Source: Lysinibacillus_B sp031181585 (GTDB lineage Bacteria; Bacillota; Bacilli; Bacillales_A; Planococcaceae). From it: 64,000 nt of DNA. The position numbers and the translations under genes are program-made. Location: positions 2,914,001-2,978,000 of the forward strand of contig NZ_CP154840.1 in assembly GCF_047301505.1 (NCBI RefSeq), read 5' to 3'. Within the stretch, counting starts at the first letter, position 1; each line of letters opens with the position of its first letter. Below the pieces are notes generated by a model. That model was not told the DNA's origin and did no database searches. It saw nothing but the letters and a program-made list of their open reading frames with translations. Positions 16,778 to 26,623 of the stretch are shown here, one piece after another.

Positions 16778-18970
16778 TTAGTTGATGACACGCTGCACAG
16801 AATAGATGTCCGGCAGCTGCTTAATCCGATCGACTACCTTATGAAGCCCTGAAATATTCGTAATCGCAATCGTCAGATGAATTGTGGCAATTTTATCACG
16901 ATCCGCTCTTCCTGAGACAGCCATAATATTTGTTTTCGTTTCACTAACAGCCATCATGACATCGTTTAACACACCTGGTCTGTCGAATGCAGAGATTTCA
17001 ATATCAACTGGATATTCTTTGCGGTGAGACGGAGCATTTTCCCATTCTACCTCAATTAGACGCTCTGACGTTTCCCCTTCTTGAATGTTCGGACAATCAG
17101 CACGGTGTACAGAAACACCGCGGCCCTTTGTAATAAAGCCAACGATTTCATCCCCTGGCACCGGCGTACAGCAGCGCGATAAGCGGATAAGCAGATTATC
17201 GATTCCTTTTACAACCACACCTGTTTCCGTACGTTTTGTGTTTACCGGCTTCGCCATTTCTCGAGCGATTTTTTCGAGCGCTTCCTCATGCTCACGCTCT
17301 TTTCTCATTTTTTCCGCCAGGCGGTTTACAATCTGCTGCGCCGTGATACCACCGACACCAACAGCAGCGTAAAGATCTTCTTCATGTGTATAATTGAACT
17401 TTTCTATAACGCGTTTAATATTTTCAGGTGTCAGTACATCTTTATGATCGAATTCTTGGGCTTTAATTTCTTTCTCGACCAAATCGCGGCCCTTTTCGAT
17501 ATTTTCTTCACGCAGATTTTTCTTGAAGAATTGTTTGATTTTATTTTTTGCTTGTGAGCTTTGGGCAATTTTAATCCAGTCACGGCTTGGACCAAATGAT
17601 TGCTTGGATGTTAATACCTCGATAATATCGCCCGTTTTCAGCGGGGTATCAAGGGGAACCATTTTACCATTTACTTTAGCACCAATTGTTTTATTGCCGA
17701 CCTCAGAGTGAACTCGGTAAGCAAAATCGATAGGTACTGAACCGGCTGGCAGCTCCACGACATCTCCTTTTGGTGTGAAAACATATACCATATCAGAAAA
17801 CAGATCAAACTTCAGAGATTCCATAAACTCCTCAGCGTTGGATGATTCATTTTGGAACTCTAAAATTTCCCTAAACCATGTTAATTTTTGATCGATGCTT
17901 TCCCGTTTGTTATCAGCATTTTTTCCTTCTTTATAAGCCCAGTGAGCCGCAATCCCGTACTCGGCAATTTTATGCATTTCCTTTGTACGGATCTGCACTT
18001 CAAGAGGGTCTCCATAAGGGCCTATGACAGTTGTATGAAGGGATTGGTAAAGGTTCTGCTTTGGCATGGCAATGTAATCTTTAAAGCGTCCAGGCATCGG
18101 TTTCCATAAGGTATGTACGATCCCGATGACCGCATAGCAATCCTTAATGCTATCAACAAGAATACGAACGGCTAGTAAATCATAGATTTCATTGAACTGC
18201 TTTTTTTGCATAGCCATTTTACGATAAATAGAGTAAATATGCTTTGGACGTCCGTATATATCAGCATCAATCTCCATCTCCTCCAGCTGTGACTGGATTT
18301 CGACGATGACATTATCCAAGTATTTTTCCCGCTCATCACGCTTTTTTTTCATCAAACTAACGATCCGGTAATATTGCTGCGGGTTCAAATAGCGCAGTGC
18401 TGTATCCTCAAGCTCCCATTTAACTGTGTTGATTCCTAGACGGTGAGCGAGTGGTGCAAAAATTTCAAGTGTCTCTTTTGAGATACGGCGCTGCTTTTCA
18501 GCAGGCAAGTGCTTTAGTGTGCGCATATTGTGCAATCGGTCTGCAAGCTTGATCAAAATAACGCGTATATCCTGTGCCATCGCGACAAACATTTTACGGT
18601 GGTTCTCTGCCTGCTGTTCTTCCTTAGACATATACTTAATCTTTCCAAGCTTCGTTACACCATCAACCAGCATGGCTACTTCTTCATTAAACGCATTTAC
18701 TAAATCCTCACGGGAAACATCGGTATCTTCTACAACATCATGCAGAAATCCAGCAGCAACCGTTTCCGGGTCCATCTGTAAGTCTGCCAAAATGCCTGCT
18801 ACTTGCACAGGATGTATAATGTAAGGCTCTCCAGAACTGCGGAATTGCTCTTTATGTGCTTCCTTTGCCACTTCATATGCTTTCACGACAAAAGCGACAT
18901 GTTCATCATTCATATATGATTTCACGAGCTCGAAGACGTCTTCGGGCGCCAAAATTTGTTCTTTCGCCAT
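16778..18970 (-). CDS. rel: Bifunctional (p)ppGpp synthetase/hydrolase
   Basis: 730-aa RelA/SpoT homologue that makes and degrades the stringent alarmone. The N-terminal HD hydrolase is intact: HPVQVAGILADL and GFLHDVVEDTD with the HD pair, residues about 40-190. The synthetase carries YQSLHTTVIGPYGDPLEVQIRT (about 240-350). TGS (about 395-455), a zinc-finger-like segment with LSRCCTPVPGDEIVGF and a C-terminal ACT domain follow, so it is a true long bifunctional enzyme. The start is ATG 18970 (MAKEQILAPED) with AAGGTGG 9 nt upstream; an upstream in-frame start at 18994 lacks an RBS. Confidence 0.97.
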   Translation of the reverse strand: MAKEQILAPEDVFELVKSYMNDEHVAFVVKAYEVAKEAHKEQFRSSGEPYIIHPVQVAGILADLQMDPETVAAGFLHDVVEDTDVSREDLVNAFNEEVAMLVDGVTKLGKIKYMSKEEQQAENHRKMFVAMAQDIRVILIKLADRLHNMRTLKHLPAEKQRRISKETLEIFAPLAHRLGINTVKWELEDTALRYLNPQQYYRIVSLMKKKRDEREKYLDNVIVEIQSQLEEMEIDADIYGRPKHIYSIYRKMAMQKKQFNEIYDLLAVRILVDSIKDCYAVIGIVHTLWKPMPGRFKDYIAMPKQNLYQSLHTTVIGPYGDPLEVQIRTKEMHKIAEYGIAAHWAYKEGKNADNKRESIDQKLTWFREILEFQNESSNAEEFMESLKFDLFSDMVYVFTPKGDVVELPAGSVPIDFAYRVHSEVGNKTIGAKVNGKMVPLDTPLKTGDIIEVLTSKQSFGPSRDWIKIAQSSQAKNKIKQFFKKNLREENIEKGRDLVEKEIKAQEFDHKDVLTPENIKRVIEKFNYTHEEDLYAAVGVGGITAQQIVNRLAEKMRKEREHEEALEKIAREMAKPVNTKRTETGVVVKGIDNLLIRLSRCCTPVPGDEIVGFITKGRGVSVHRADCPNIQEGETSERLIEVEWENAPSHRKEYPVDIEISAFDRPGVLNDVMMAVSETKTNIMAVSGRADRDKIATIHLTIAITNISGLHKVVDRIKQLPDIYSVQRVIN

Positions 18971-19023
18971 AAAATTAGTCCACCTTGTAATCAATATTTT
19001 CTCTTCGAATGGTAATAACTTTA

Positions 19024-19053
19024 ATTGTATAAAAAATCCCTATACATTGTAAA
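19024..19053 (-). promoter_or_regulatory. Promoter of rel-dtd
   Basis: TTTACA (19048-19053), 18 nt, TACAAT (19024-19029) on the minus strand. A terminator upstream separates this unit from apt. Confidence 0.55.
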
Positions 19054-19102
19054 GACACACTAATTTATAGGAGGATGCAATACGCAAATTTGAATACTTT
19101 GT

Positions 19103-19150
19103 GAAAAAAACCGTGGACAAAAGCAAGTACTTGCATTCATCCACGGTTTG
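19103..19150 (-). terminator. Terminator between apt and rel
   Basis: Stem AAACCGTGGA / TCCACGGTTT (19108-19117 and 19140-19149) followed by seven T on the minus strand. Confidence 0.85.
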
Positions 19151-19176
19151 TTTAGACTAAATGATCAGTCAACGTA

Positions 19177-19689
19177 TTAATATGTGATTAACGTTTTAAC
19201 TGGATAGTTTCCAATTTTTTCTCGGCCCTTTAATTCCTCAAGCTCGATAAGAAACGCACAGCCGACTACTTGTCCGCCAAGCTGTTCGATTAGACGGATT
19301 GTTGCATCTACTGTACCGCCAGTAGCAAGCAAATCATCACAGATCAGCACTTTTTGGCCAGGCTTCACAGCATCTCTATGCATTGTCAGTGTATCTTGAC
19401 CATATTCTAGGCCATAATCAGCACTGATTACTTCACGTGGAAGCTTTCCAGGCTTACGTACAGGGGCAAAACCGATTTCAAGGGCATAAGCCACTGGACA
19501 ACCGATGATGAATCCGCGTGCTTCCGGACCTACGATGATTTCTGCTCCTACTTCTTTTGCATATTCAACGATTTGGTCAGTTGCGTATTTGTATGCCGGA
19601 CCGTTGTCCATAATAGTGGTAATATCTTTGAAGCTGATGCCTTCTTTAGGCCAGTTCTCCACCGTTGTAACGTATTGCTTTAAATCCAA
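19177..19689 (-). CDS. apt: Adenine phosphoribosyltransferase
   Basis: 170 aa. Converts adenine and PRPP to AMP (purine salvage). It has PKEGISFKDITTIM near the N-terminus, GPEARGFIIGCPVAYAL and the PRPP-binding loop VLICDDLLATGGT. Length is standard. It starts 13 bp after recJ and ends in a terminator, so recJ-apt form one unit. Confidence 0.96.
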   Translation of the reverse strand: MDLKQYVTTVENWPKEGISFKDITTIMDNGPAYKYATDQIVEYAKEVGAEIIVGPEARGFIIGCPVAYALEIGFAPVRKPGKLPREVISADYGLEYGQDTLTMHRDAVKPGQKVLICDDLLATGGTVDATIRLIEQLGGQVVGCAFLIELEELKGREKIGNYPVKTLITY

Positions 19690-19702
19690 TTTATTTTCCT
19701 CC

Positions 19703-22033
19703 TTAAGAGCCGGAGCCCTTCATTCGTTCATTAAACCATTGTTTGAGTTCTGTATAGGTTGCGTATAAGAGTTTCTGCTCTAATTCAATTTGTGCTGAAC
19801 GCATTTTATATGACGGTGCCTCTTCTAGCGCACGCTTCGGCGCATTTTCAACAACAGTCGTCAAACCATCCTCTATTTTAACAAATCCAAGCTCAAAAAA
19901 CACCTTAGTCATAAATTTAATTACGTCAATATTTAGTCCAATATGCTGCGATAATTGTCCAATATGCATTTTTAAGTTAAATGTCGGACGTTTCTTCAGA
20001 AAAGCATAGTACCAGCTGAAGTGCTGCCGTGTCGGCATACCATCGAAATATTGAGAATCCGGAGTGTAAAAATGAGCATAAATCCGTTTAAATTGTTTTT
20101 CTCTCAGCATCTCTTCTAAAAGGGATACATTTGCAGGCATATCTAACAGCACGATATAGGATTGCAGCTCATTATAATCTTCTCTATTGCCAATAAGCTG
20201 GATAGGTTTTTCAATAACTTTTGTATATTGCTCAACCGTTTTGGGCTGGAAGGCTACAAAATCAGTATGCTCTAGAGAAAGCTTCGATAACCAATTAGCT
20301 GCCTGGCTTTTCCCTCGAAAATCATACAGCTGCCATTCATCAGCTTGAACATCTTCTATCATGAATTGTGCCTTTTTATTCCCTTGCCATTCATTTATTT
20401 GCAGGTCGCCTACAAAGGAAACTTGAACGCCGTATGAAATGTCATTGAACAAGTATCCCTTGCCAAAACCGATTGCATCAATCTTTCCGTACGTATCCTC
20501 CAATTCCAGTTTCAAATGATTTTCCTGAGCTCCGATTCGGCGCATGGAAGAGACATTTACCTTTTCCAGCGCAAATACCGGCTTGGCAAACTCTGTGCCA
20601 AACGGTCCCAGCTTTCGAATTTCTTCAATAGCCGCTACCGACACCTCACTTAAATCCACAGGAACGTCAATATACAGTTTTGGCACCAGCTGCTCTTCTG
20701 TTAATGCTTCTGCCGCTTGCCGATGAAGGCGGCTTCTCAGCTCGTCCACATGCTCTAGTGGAAATGTCATGCCAGCTGCCATCGGATGTCCACCGAAATG
20801 CGGGATAATATCGCGATTTTTCGCAAGCTCTTCATAAAGATGGAACCCTTCAATACTTCGGGCAGAACCTTTTGCTGTTCCTTTTTCCGCATCAAGTGAC
20901 AGGACGATGGTTGGCTTATAATACTTTCCGACAAGACGGGAAGCAACGATTCCAACTACTCCAGGATTCCAGCCTTCTTTTGCGACGACAAGAACAAGGC
21001 TGTCTCGAATTGTTTCATCTGAGTCAATCATCGCAATTGCTTCTTCTGTAATTGTGTTAACAATATCCTTGCGCTCATCATTTTTTTCGTTTAGCACCTT
21101 TGCTAAGTGATCTGCCTGCTGTTTAGAATCGCTCATTAAAAACTCTACACCCGGCATAGCTGATCCGAGGCGCCCAATCGCATTCAGCCGCGGTCCAAAA
21201 TAAAAGCCAATCGTTTCTTCATTAATCTCCTGCTGTTTAACACCAGCAGCCTCACAAAGCGCTTTTACCCATAGGCTGGTTGATGTTTTTAATGCTTTAA
21301 TTCCCTGTTTCACTAAATAGCGGTTTTCTCCCTTTAACGGAACCAAGTCGGCAATCGTCCCAATGGCGACATATTCAAACAAATGATCAGGGACTTCCCC
21401 ATACAGTGCGTGTGCAAGCTTAAACGCAACCCCCACGCCAGCAAGCTCTCCGAATGGATAGTGACCCTCCGGAACACGAGGATGAAGAATAACATCCGCA
21501 TTCGGCAATGTTTCTCCTGCCTCATGGTGATCGGTCACGATGACATCCATTCCTAGCTCTTTTGCCACACGGATTGGTTCAATCCCGCTGATCCCATTAT
21601 CAACCGTTATAATGAGCTGCACGCCATTTTCATAGGCCTGTCTGAACAGCTCCTCATGTGGTCCATAGCCGTGCGTGAAGCGGTTAGGGATCATATAGTC
21701 GGCATCCGCTCCTAAATCCAGCAGAACATTCATCATGACAGTCGTACTCGTAATACCGTCGCTGTCATAATCGCCATAGACTAATATTTTCTCGCCCTCT
21801 TCAAGCGCCCGGTTAATCCGCTCAACTGCCTGTTTCATTCCGTGCATCATAAAAGGATCATGAAAATCACGCTCATTTATCTTTAATAGAGATGCTGCCT
21901 GCTCTTCAGAGCTGCACCCCCTTGCTACAAGTATCTTTGCTGCTATCGCAGAAATGCCCAGCTTATTTTGTAATTGCTTCACAAGCTCTTGGTCCGGACG
22001 CTGGACAATCCATTTTTTCACTGATTCAATCAT
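19703..22033 (-). CDS. recJ: Single-stranded-DNA exonuclease RecJ
   Basis: 776 aa. 5'-3' exonuclease for recombination and mismatch repair. The DHH catalytic core shows VYGDYDSDG, VTDHHEAG, HPR and, in the DHHA1 part, FGGHPMAAG. Residues beyond about 560 form the extra C-terminal domain seen in Firmicute RecJ. Upstream of apt, as in B. subtilis (yrvE). The start MIESVKKW is preceded by GGAAGTGAGAG. Confidence 0.95.
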   Translation of the reverse strand: MIESVKKWIVQRPDQELVKQLQNKLGISAIAAKILVARGCSSEEQAASLLKINERDFHDPFMMHGMKQAVERINRALEEGEKILVYGDYDSDGITSTTVMMNVLLDLGADADYMIPNRFTHGYGPHEELFRQAYENGVQLIITVDNGISGIEPIRVAKELGMDVIVTDHHEAGETLPNADVILHPRVPEGHYPFGELAGVGVAFKLAHALYGEVPDHLFEYVAIGTIADLVPLKGENRYLVKQGIKALKTSTSLWVKALCEAAGVKQQEINEETIGFYFGPRLNAIGRLGSAMPGVEFLMSDSKQQADHLAKVLNEKNDERKDIVNTITEEAIAMIDSDETIRDSLVLVVAKEGWNPGVVGIVASRLVGKYYKPTIVLSLDAEKGTAKGSARSIEGFHLYEELAKNRDIIPHFGGHPMAAGMTFPLEHVDELRSRLHRQAAEALTEEQLVPKLYIDVPVDLSEVSVAAIEEIRKLGPFGTEFAKPVFALEKVNVSSMRRIGAQENHLKLELEDTYGKIDAIGFGKGYLFNDISYGVQVSFVGDLQINEWQGNKKAQFMIEDVQADEWQLYDFRGKSQAANWLSKLSLEHTDFVAFQPKTVEQYTKVIEKPIQLIGNREDYNELQSYIVLLDMPANVSLLEEMLREKQFKRIYAHFYTPDSQYFDGMPTRQHFSWYYAFLKKRPTFNLKMHIGQLSQHIGLNIDVIKFMTKVFFELGFVKIEDGLTTVVENAPKRALEEAPSYKMRSAQIELEQKLLYATYTELKQWFNERMKGSGS

Positions 22034-22151
22034 TCTCTCACTTCCTTATGAAATCCATTATAACGATTTTTTCTTTTAAATAGGAAGAATACGAATAGAT
22101 TTGTAGAATGAAAACGTATCTCACCCTAAATAATGAATGAGCGATTGCATG

Positions 22152-22185
22152 AAAAAAGTGTACCGGACCCAGTCCGGTACACTTT
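22152..22185 (-). terminator. Terminator of secDF
   Basis: Stem GTGTACCGGAC / GTCCGGTACAC with a 3-nt loop and six T on the minus strand, directly after the secDF stop at 22191. Confidence 0.9.
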
Positions 22186-22190
22186 CTCTC

Positions 22191-24458
22191 TTATACGATA
22201 GGCTCGTCTGAACCCCATTGTTTCTTTTCTTTTTTCACAACCGAAGTGCCTTTTTTCTTCATTTCTCGAGATTTTAATGTATACCAAATTTGTGCTGCGA
22301 TGCAGATGGATGAGTACATCCCTGTCACTAAACCGATTAATAAAGCAATCGAGAAGTTTTGGATAGATGGTGCACCAAATGCAATCAACGCGATTACAAC
22401 AATGATAACCGTCAATACAGTATTAACAGAGCGTCCCATTGTTTGGCGAAGAGACTTGTTGACGATTAACGCCAGCTCTTCTTTTGTCGTAATCTTTTCG
22501 GAACGGTCAACATTTTCACGAATTCGGTCAAATGTAACGATTGTATCGTTAATAGAGTAACCGACAATTGTCAGTACAGCCGCAATGAATGTAATATCTA
22601 CCTCTAAACGAAGCAAACTGAAAATTGCTACGATGAAGAACACGTCATGCAGTAAGGATACAATAGCTCCGACACCCATTCGCCATTCGAAACGAACAGC
22701 TACATAGATGATGATACCGAGCGCTGCAATAGCAAGTGCCTTCATAGCATTTTTGACAAGCTCCTCACCGACCGTTGATGACACCGTGCTGACGTTTGCC
22801 TCATGTCCATAGTCTTCAAGAACCTGTGCCTTAAGATCCGCAATCTCTTCGCGTGTAAAGTCATCTTTGTAGCGCATAACTGCTACGTTTTGTTCTTCAC
22901 CGGAAATGATTACATCTTCATTTGCAAAGCCGATAGAATCCAAATAGTCGACAACCTGCTCTTTTGTAAACGCCTCATCTGATTGGATATCAACCCGTGT
23001 ACCGCTTGAGAAATCGATCCCTAGATTTAGACGGTAGATTCCAATGATGGCTGACCCAACTAACAGAATAATTAAGGAGAAGGCATAGAATTTTTTGCGG
23101 TTGCCTACAAAATCTAAACGGTCGAACTTTGTAGACAGGTCAAGTGTAGAAATGCCTTCCTCTGGTTTATGCTGCTTTGACTTTGCAATACCAAACCATG
23201 CCGGGTTATTGAAGTAGCCGCTGTTTACTAGCAGGCCTAGTAAAACACGAGAACCCCAAACTGCTGTAACAAATGATAAGATAATCGAAATACTTAATGT
23301 TGTCGCAAAGCCTTTCACCGAGCTTGTACCAAAGAAGAACAGTACAACTGCAGCAAGCAATGTTGTCAGCTGCGCATCGACAATAGCCGATAGTGACTGT
23401 TTAGAGCCGAGCTGGAATGCTTCCTTCACCGTATGACCAACACGAAGCTCTTCACGGATACGTTCCGCCGTCAGGATATTGGCATCCACTGCCATCCCGA
23501 TTCCAAGCACGACGGCCGCAATACCCGGTAATGTCAATACAGCGTTGATGCCATTGAATACAACAAGCACCAAGTACGTAAACACAACCAAGGTAATAAT
23601 AGAAATAAATCCAGGCAGGCGGTAATACAGCAGCATAAAGATAAAGATTGCAGCAACACCAACGATACCGGCAAATACTGTATCATTTAATGCATCTTTA
23701 CCAAACTGTGCACCGACAGATGTCGAGTAGATTTCTGTTAATTTAACAGGCAGAGAACCTGAGTTAAGAACACTCGCAAAACTTTTTGTTTCTTCTACTG
23801 TGAAATTACCTGAAATTTGCACATCTGTTGAGTTAATGACTTCATTTACTGTAGCAGCAGATTCAAATTTTGGGTTAGCCTTTGCTGCTTCAGCTGCATA
23901 GGAATCTACACCTTCTTCAAAGTCTAGCCACACAACTAATAAATTTTCACCTGGGGGACGCGAAGAGATTTCACGCGTTACTTCCGCAAATTTATTAGCA
24001 TCCTTCAATTTTAGGGTAACGATCGGCTGGTTCTGCTGATCGAACGTATCAGTTGCACCGCCCTCTTTTAAGTCCGTGCCATCTAACAATACGTTATCAT
24101 TAACATCACGGAATGTGAGCTCAGCCGTACTTGATAACAGCTCACGCGCAGATGACTGGTCATCTAATCCGGCAAGCTGTACACGAATACGGTCTTCCCC
24201 TTCTACCTGAATGCTTGGCTCACTAACACCAAATGCATTAATCCGGTTCCCTAAGGCCGTTGTTGTATCAGCCAGGACCTTCTGGGTTACCTCTTGTCCA
24301 TCGACAAGCGATTCGACTTCATACAATACTTCGAATCCACCCTGTAAATCTAGTCCTAGTTTTACATCTTCTAGAATTCCTTTTACCGTCGTACTCATAC
24401 CTGCAAATAGCAATCCAACTACAAGTATAAACGTAATGATACGGTTTGCTAATTTCAT
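22191..24458 (-). CDS. secDF: Fused SecD-SecF protein translocase subunit
   Basis: 755 aa, one chain with the SecD and SecF halves as in Bacillus. It uses the proton gradient to aid release of exported proteins on the outer face of the membrane. Each half has one N-terminal helix, a large outer domain (SecD: LGLDLQGGFEVLYEV; SecF: LNLGIDFSSGTRVDI) and five more helices, giving 12 membrane segments. The SecD signature GIGMAVDANIL and SecF GYSINDTIVTFDRIREN are present. The ATG at 24458 has GAGGAGG 8 nt upstream; the longer frame to 24512 has no RBS. Confidence 0.96.
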   Translation of the reverse strand: MKLANRIITFILVVGLLFAGMSTTVKGILEDVKLGLDLQGGFEVLYEVESLVDGQEVTQKVLADTTTALGNRINAFGVSEPSIQVEGEDRIRVQLAGLDDQSSARELLSSTAELTFRDVNDNVLLDGTDLKEGGATDTFDQQNQPIVTLKLKDANKFAEVTREISSRPPGENLLVVWLDFEEGVDSYAAEAAKANPKFESAATVNEVINSTDVQISGNFTVEETKSFASVLNSGSLPVKLTEIYSTSVGAQFGKDALNDTVFAGIVGVAAIFIFMLLYYRLPGFISIITLVVFTYLVLVVFNGINAVLTLPGIAAVVLGIGMAVDANILTAERIREELRVGHTVKEAFQLGSKQSLSAIVDAQLTTLLAAVVLFFFGTSSVKGFATTLSISIILSFVTAVWGSRVLLGLLVNSGYFNNPAWFGIAKSKQHKPEEGISTLDLSTKFDRLDFVGNRKKFYAFSLIILLVGSAIIGIYRLNLGIDFSSGTRVDIQSDEAFTKEQVVDYLDSIGFANEDVIISGEEQNVAVMRYKDDFTREEIADLKAQVLEDYGHEANVSTVSSTVGEELVKNAMKALAIAALGIIIYVAVRFEWRMGVGAIVSLLHDVFFIVAIFSLLRLEVDITFIAAVLTIVGYSINDTIVTFDRIRENVDRSEKITTKEELALIVNKSLRQTMGRSVNTVLTVIIVVIALIAFGAPSIQNFSIALLIGLVTGMYSSICIAAQIWYTLKSREMKKKGTSVVKKEKKQWGSDEPIV

Positions 24459-24495
24459 CTGTAAATCCTCCTCAAAATGTATGCTGACGCACACG

Positions 24496-24526
24496 AGAAA
24501 GAGCGCAAACAATATGCGCCCTTTCT
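24496..24526 (-). promoter_or_regulatory. Hairpin in the secDF 5' leader
   Basis: 12-bp stem (24496-24507 / 24515-24526). It pairs fully in the minus-strand RNA with one G-U pair, but has an A-C mismatch on the plus strand. No U-run follows, so it is not a usual terminator; it ends about 20 nt before the secDF Shine-Dalgarno. Function unknown. Confidence 0.45.
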
Positions 24527-24651
24527 TTTACTTCTATAGCAGTAGCCACTCGCTGCCAAACTATACTTTTTCCTTACTTCGCATATCCCTTAAAAAGGAA
24601 AAGCGACTTTGGTTTTCAGAAAAAAATGTAAAAGAAACGTGCAATAAGCTT

Positions 24652-24680
24652 ATTATGAGTCACACATCGTTCTCTGTCAA
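24652..24680 (-). promoter_or_regulatory. SigA promoter of secDF
   Basis: TTGACA (24675-24680), 17 nt, CATAAT (24652-24657) on the minus strand. It gives a leader of about 185 nt before the secDF start. Confidence 0.8.
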
Positions 24681-24718
24681 ATGAACTTCCAATGAATGGC
24701 CAAAATTTTACTAATTTA

Positions 24719-25030
24719 CTACTTTACTTTTACCGGACCTAACAATTCTTCCAGTTCTTCCATATTAATTTCTACAAGGCCATCATGAGACTTCAAGCTT
24801 TTCACTTGTACATAATTCAGTAACTCTGACGGTGTGATGGAGAAGATAGTGGAGGCAATCTCATATAATGGAAGCTCCTCAATCACCTTTTTTCGCCATT
24901 TTTTTTCAACGCAGTACACCCATAACTGTTCCATTGTAATTGCATCATACTCATATAAATGAAACTCCTCTAACTTGCTTTGTAAAATTATATCCACTTT
25001 GTGATATAGCGCCTCGTAAGGAACCGTCAT
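24719..25030 (-). CDS. comN: Post-transcriptional regulator ComN (YrzD)
   Basis: 103 aa, small soluble protein. The helical region with YEYDAITMEQLWVYCVEKKW and the ITPSELLNYVQVK segment matches the ComN/YrzD family, which in B. subtilis acts on comE operon mRNA at the division site. The ATG at 25030 has GGGGTGG 5 nt upstream. It is adjacent and divergent to spoVB, as in B. subtilis. Family assignment rests on pattern and synteny. Confidence 0.8.
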   Translation of the reverse strand: MTVPYEALYHKVDIILQSKLEEFHLYEYDAITMEQLWVYCVEKKWRKKVIEELPLYEIASTIFSITPSELLNYVQVKSLKSHDGLVEINMEELEELLGPVKVK

Positions 25031-25126
25031 TTCTTCCACCCCTAATCGTTAGTTTTAATGGCAGGTGCAGTTGCATACAAATATTGTATATGAAACTTTT
25101 AAAAAGAGAAAGGGTTGCGCCAGCTA

Positions 25127-26623
25127 ATGACTTCTTTTGTCAAAGGGACTCTCCTGTTAACGATTGTCATTTTCTTGTCTAAATTATTTGGATTTGTTTA
25201 TCGCATGCAGTTTATGCGTATTGCAGGGGAAGAGGTTGTAGGAATTTATATGACTGCCTATCCTGCATTCATTTTCTTCATTTCTCTTGTGCAGCTTGGT
25301 CTGCCAATTGCTTTGACGAAAGTGGTGGCTGATTTTTATGCCAAAGGAAAAAAGGTAGAAGCAGCAAGCGTCCTCAAGACATGTATGCGTATTTCTACCA
25401 TTTCTATTATTATTCTGTTACCTGTTCTTTTCTTCATCACACCAAAAATTGCTGAAATCTTCCTGCAAAGCAGCGGGACACGCTATCCCCTGATCATTGC
25501 TATTTGTACGGTACCGATTGTCGTCTATGGAGGTATTATCAAGGCTTACTTGCTTGGAGCAGGTAAAACTTCCCCGACTGCTTGGTCTTCTCTTATTGAA
25601 CAAGCCATTCGTATTGGGGCGATTACATTTGCTCTTCCTTATTTCTTAACAGGTACAAGCACAACGGATGCTGCCTATGCAATGGGGATGACAGCGCTTG
25701 GTGAATTAGGTGCTTTCCTCTATCTCTTGCTGCACTATCAATTTACAAAACAGCGCAGCGACAAGAAAGTTGGAACACACCCAAGTGGTCCTCTGTTCAG
25801 AATTGCATTACCATCAGCCGGCAGTAAATTATTTGGTACATTTACATGGTTTTTAGAGCCGATTGTTTTTCTAAAGGCGCTAACAATTTCCGGTATGACA
25901 GCAACCGCTGCTACAACATTGTACGGAGTCATCTCTGGTGTACACATACCACTTCTTCTGTTTCCAGCATTTATACCGGCGGCTCTTTCCATCATTCTCA
26001 TTCCAGCTGTTAGTGGTGCTGCAGCTGTCCATAACACACGTCTACTGAACGAACGTATTATCATCTCTTTACGGCTGTCATCGCTCATTGGATGCTACGC
26101 TGCAACATATTTCCTACTATACGGTGACTTTCTCGCCAGGGAGCTGTTTCACTTAAAAGATGAGACAGGCTATATGAAAATACTCGCCCCAATTTTCTAC
26201 TTCTATTATATACAAAGTCCACTGCTTTCTATATTACAGGCGCTAGACAGAGCACGTGTTGCCATGATGAACTCCATCTACGGCGGTCTTGGCAAACTGT
26301 TACTCATGCTTGTTCTGGCAGCACAGCCGATGCTGCAGCAATTCGGAGCAATCATCGCAATCGGGTTCGGTGTCCTGCTCACATCATTTTTACATATTGC
26401 GTCTGTACGTAATATGCCAAACATTCATGTAGGCTTCCGTCTGTTCGTTGCCTCTTATAGCTGTTTTGTTTTAACAAGTGTTATTCAGTCATTCGTTTCC
26501 TACAACTCAGAAATTTTCAGTATGGTAATCACATTCATTTTATTAACCGTTCTTCTTATTGTGACAAAGCAAGTGAAGCTAACGGACCTTCGTTATGTGC
26601 GTATGTTATTTGCGCGCTTTTAA
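25127..26623 (+). CDS. spoVB: Stage V sporulation protein B, MATE/MOP-type flippase
   Basis: 498 aa, about 14 membrane helices, of the polysaccharide-transport (MviN/Wzx-like) family. B. subtilis SpoVB is needed for the spore cortex and probably flips a lipid-linked precursor. The N-terminus MTSFVKGTLLLTIVIFLSKL followed by GFVYRMQFMRIAGEEVVGIYM aligns well with SpoVB. The ATG at 25127 is chosen by family alignment; an upstream TTG (25115) directly abuts AAAGGG. The 3' end overlaps the convergent DUF421 gene by 18 bp, with no terminator between them. Confidence 0.9.
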   Translation: MTSFVKGTLLLTIVIFLSKLFGFVYRMQFMRIAGEEVVGIYMTAYPAFIFFISLVQLGLPIALTKVVADFYAKGKKVEAASVLKTCMRISTISIIILLPVLFFITPKIAEIFLQSSGTRYPLIIAICTVPIVVYGGIIKAYLLGAGKTSPTAWSSLIEQAIRIGAITFALPYFLTGTSTTDAAYAMGMTALGELGAFLYLLLHYQFTKQRSDKKVGTHPSGPLFRIALPSAGSKLFGTFTWFLEPIVFLKALTISGMTATAATTLYGVISGVHIPLLLFPAFIPAALSIILIPAVSGAAAVHNTRLLNERIIISLRLSSLIGCYAATYFLLYGDFLARELFHLKDETGYMKILAPIFYFYYIQSPLLSILQALDRARVAMMNSIYGGLGKLLLMLVLAAQPMLQQFGAIIAIGFGVLLTSFLHIASVRNMPNIHVGFRLFVASYSCFVLTSVIQSFVSYNSEIFSMVITFILLTVLLIVTKQVKLTDLRYVRMLFARF

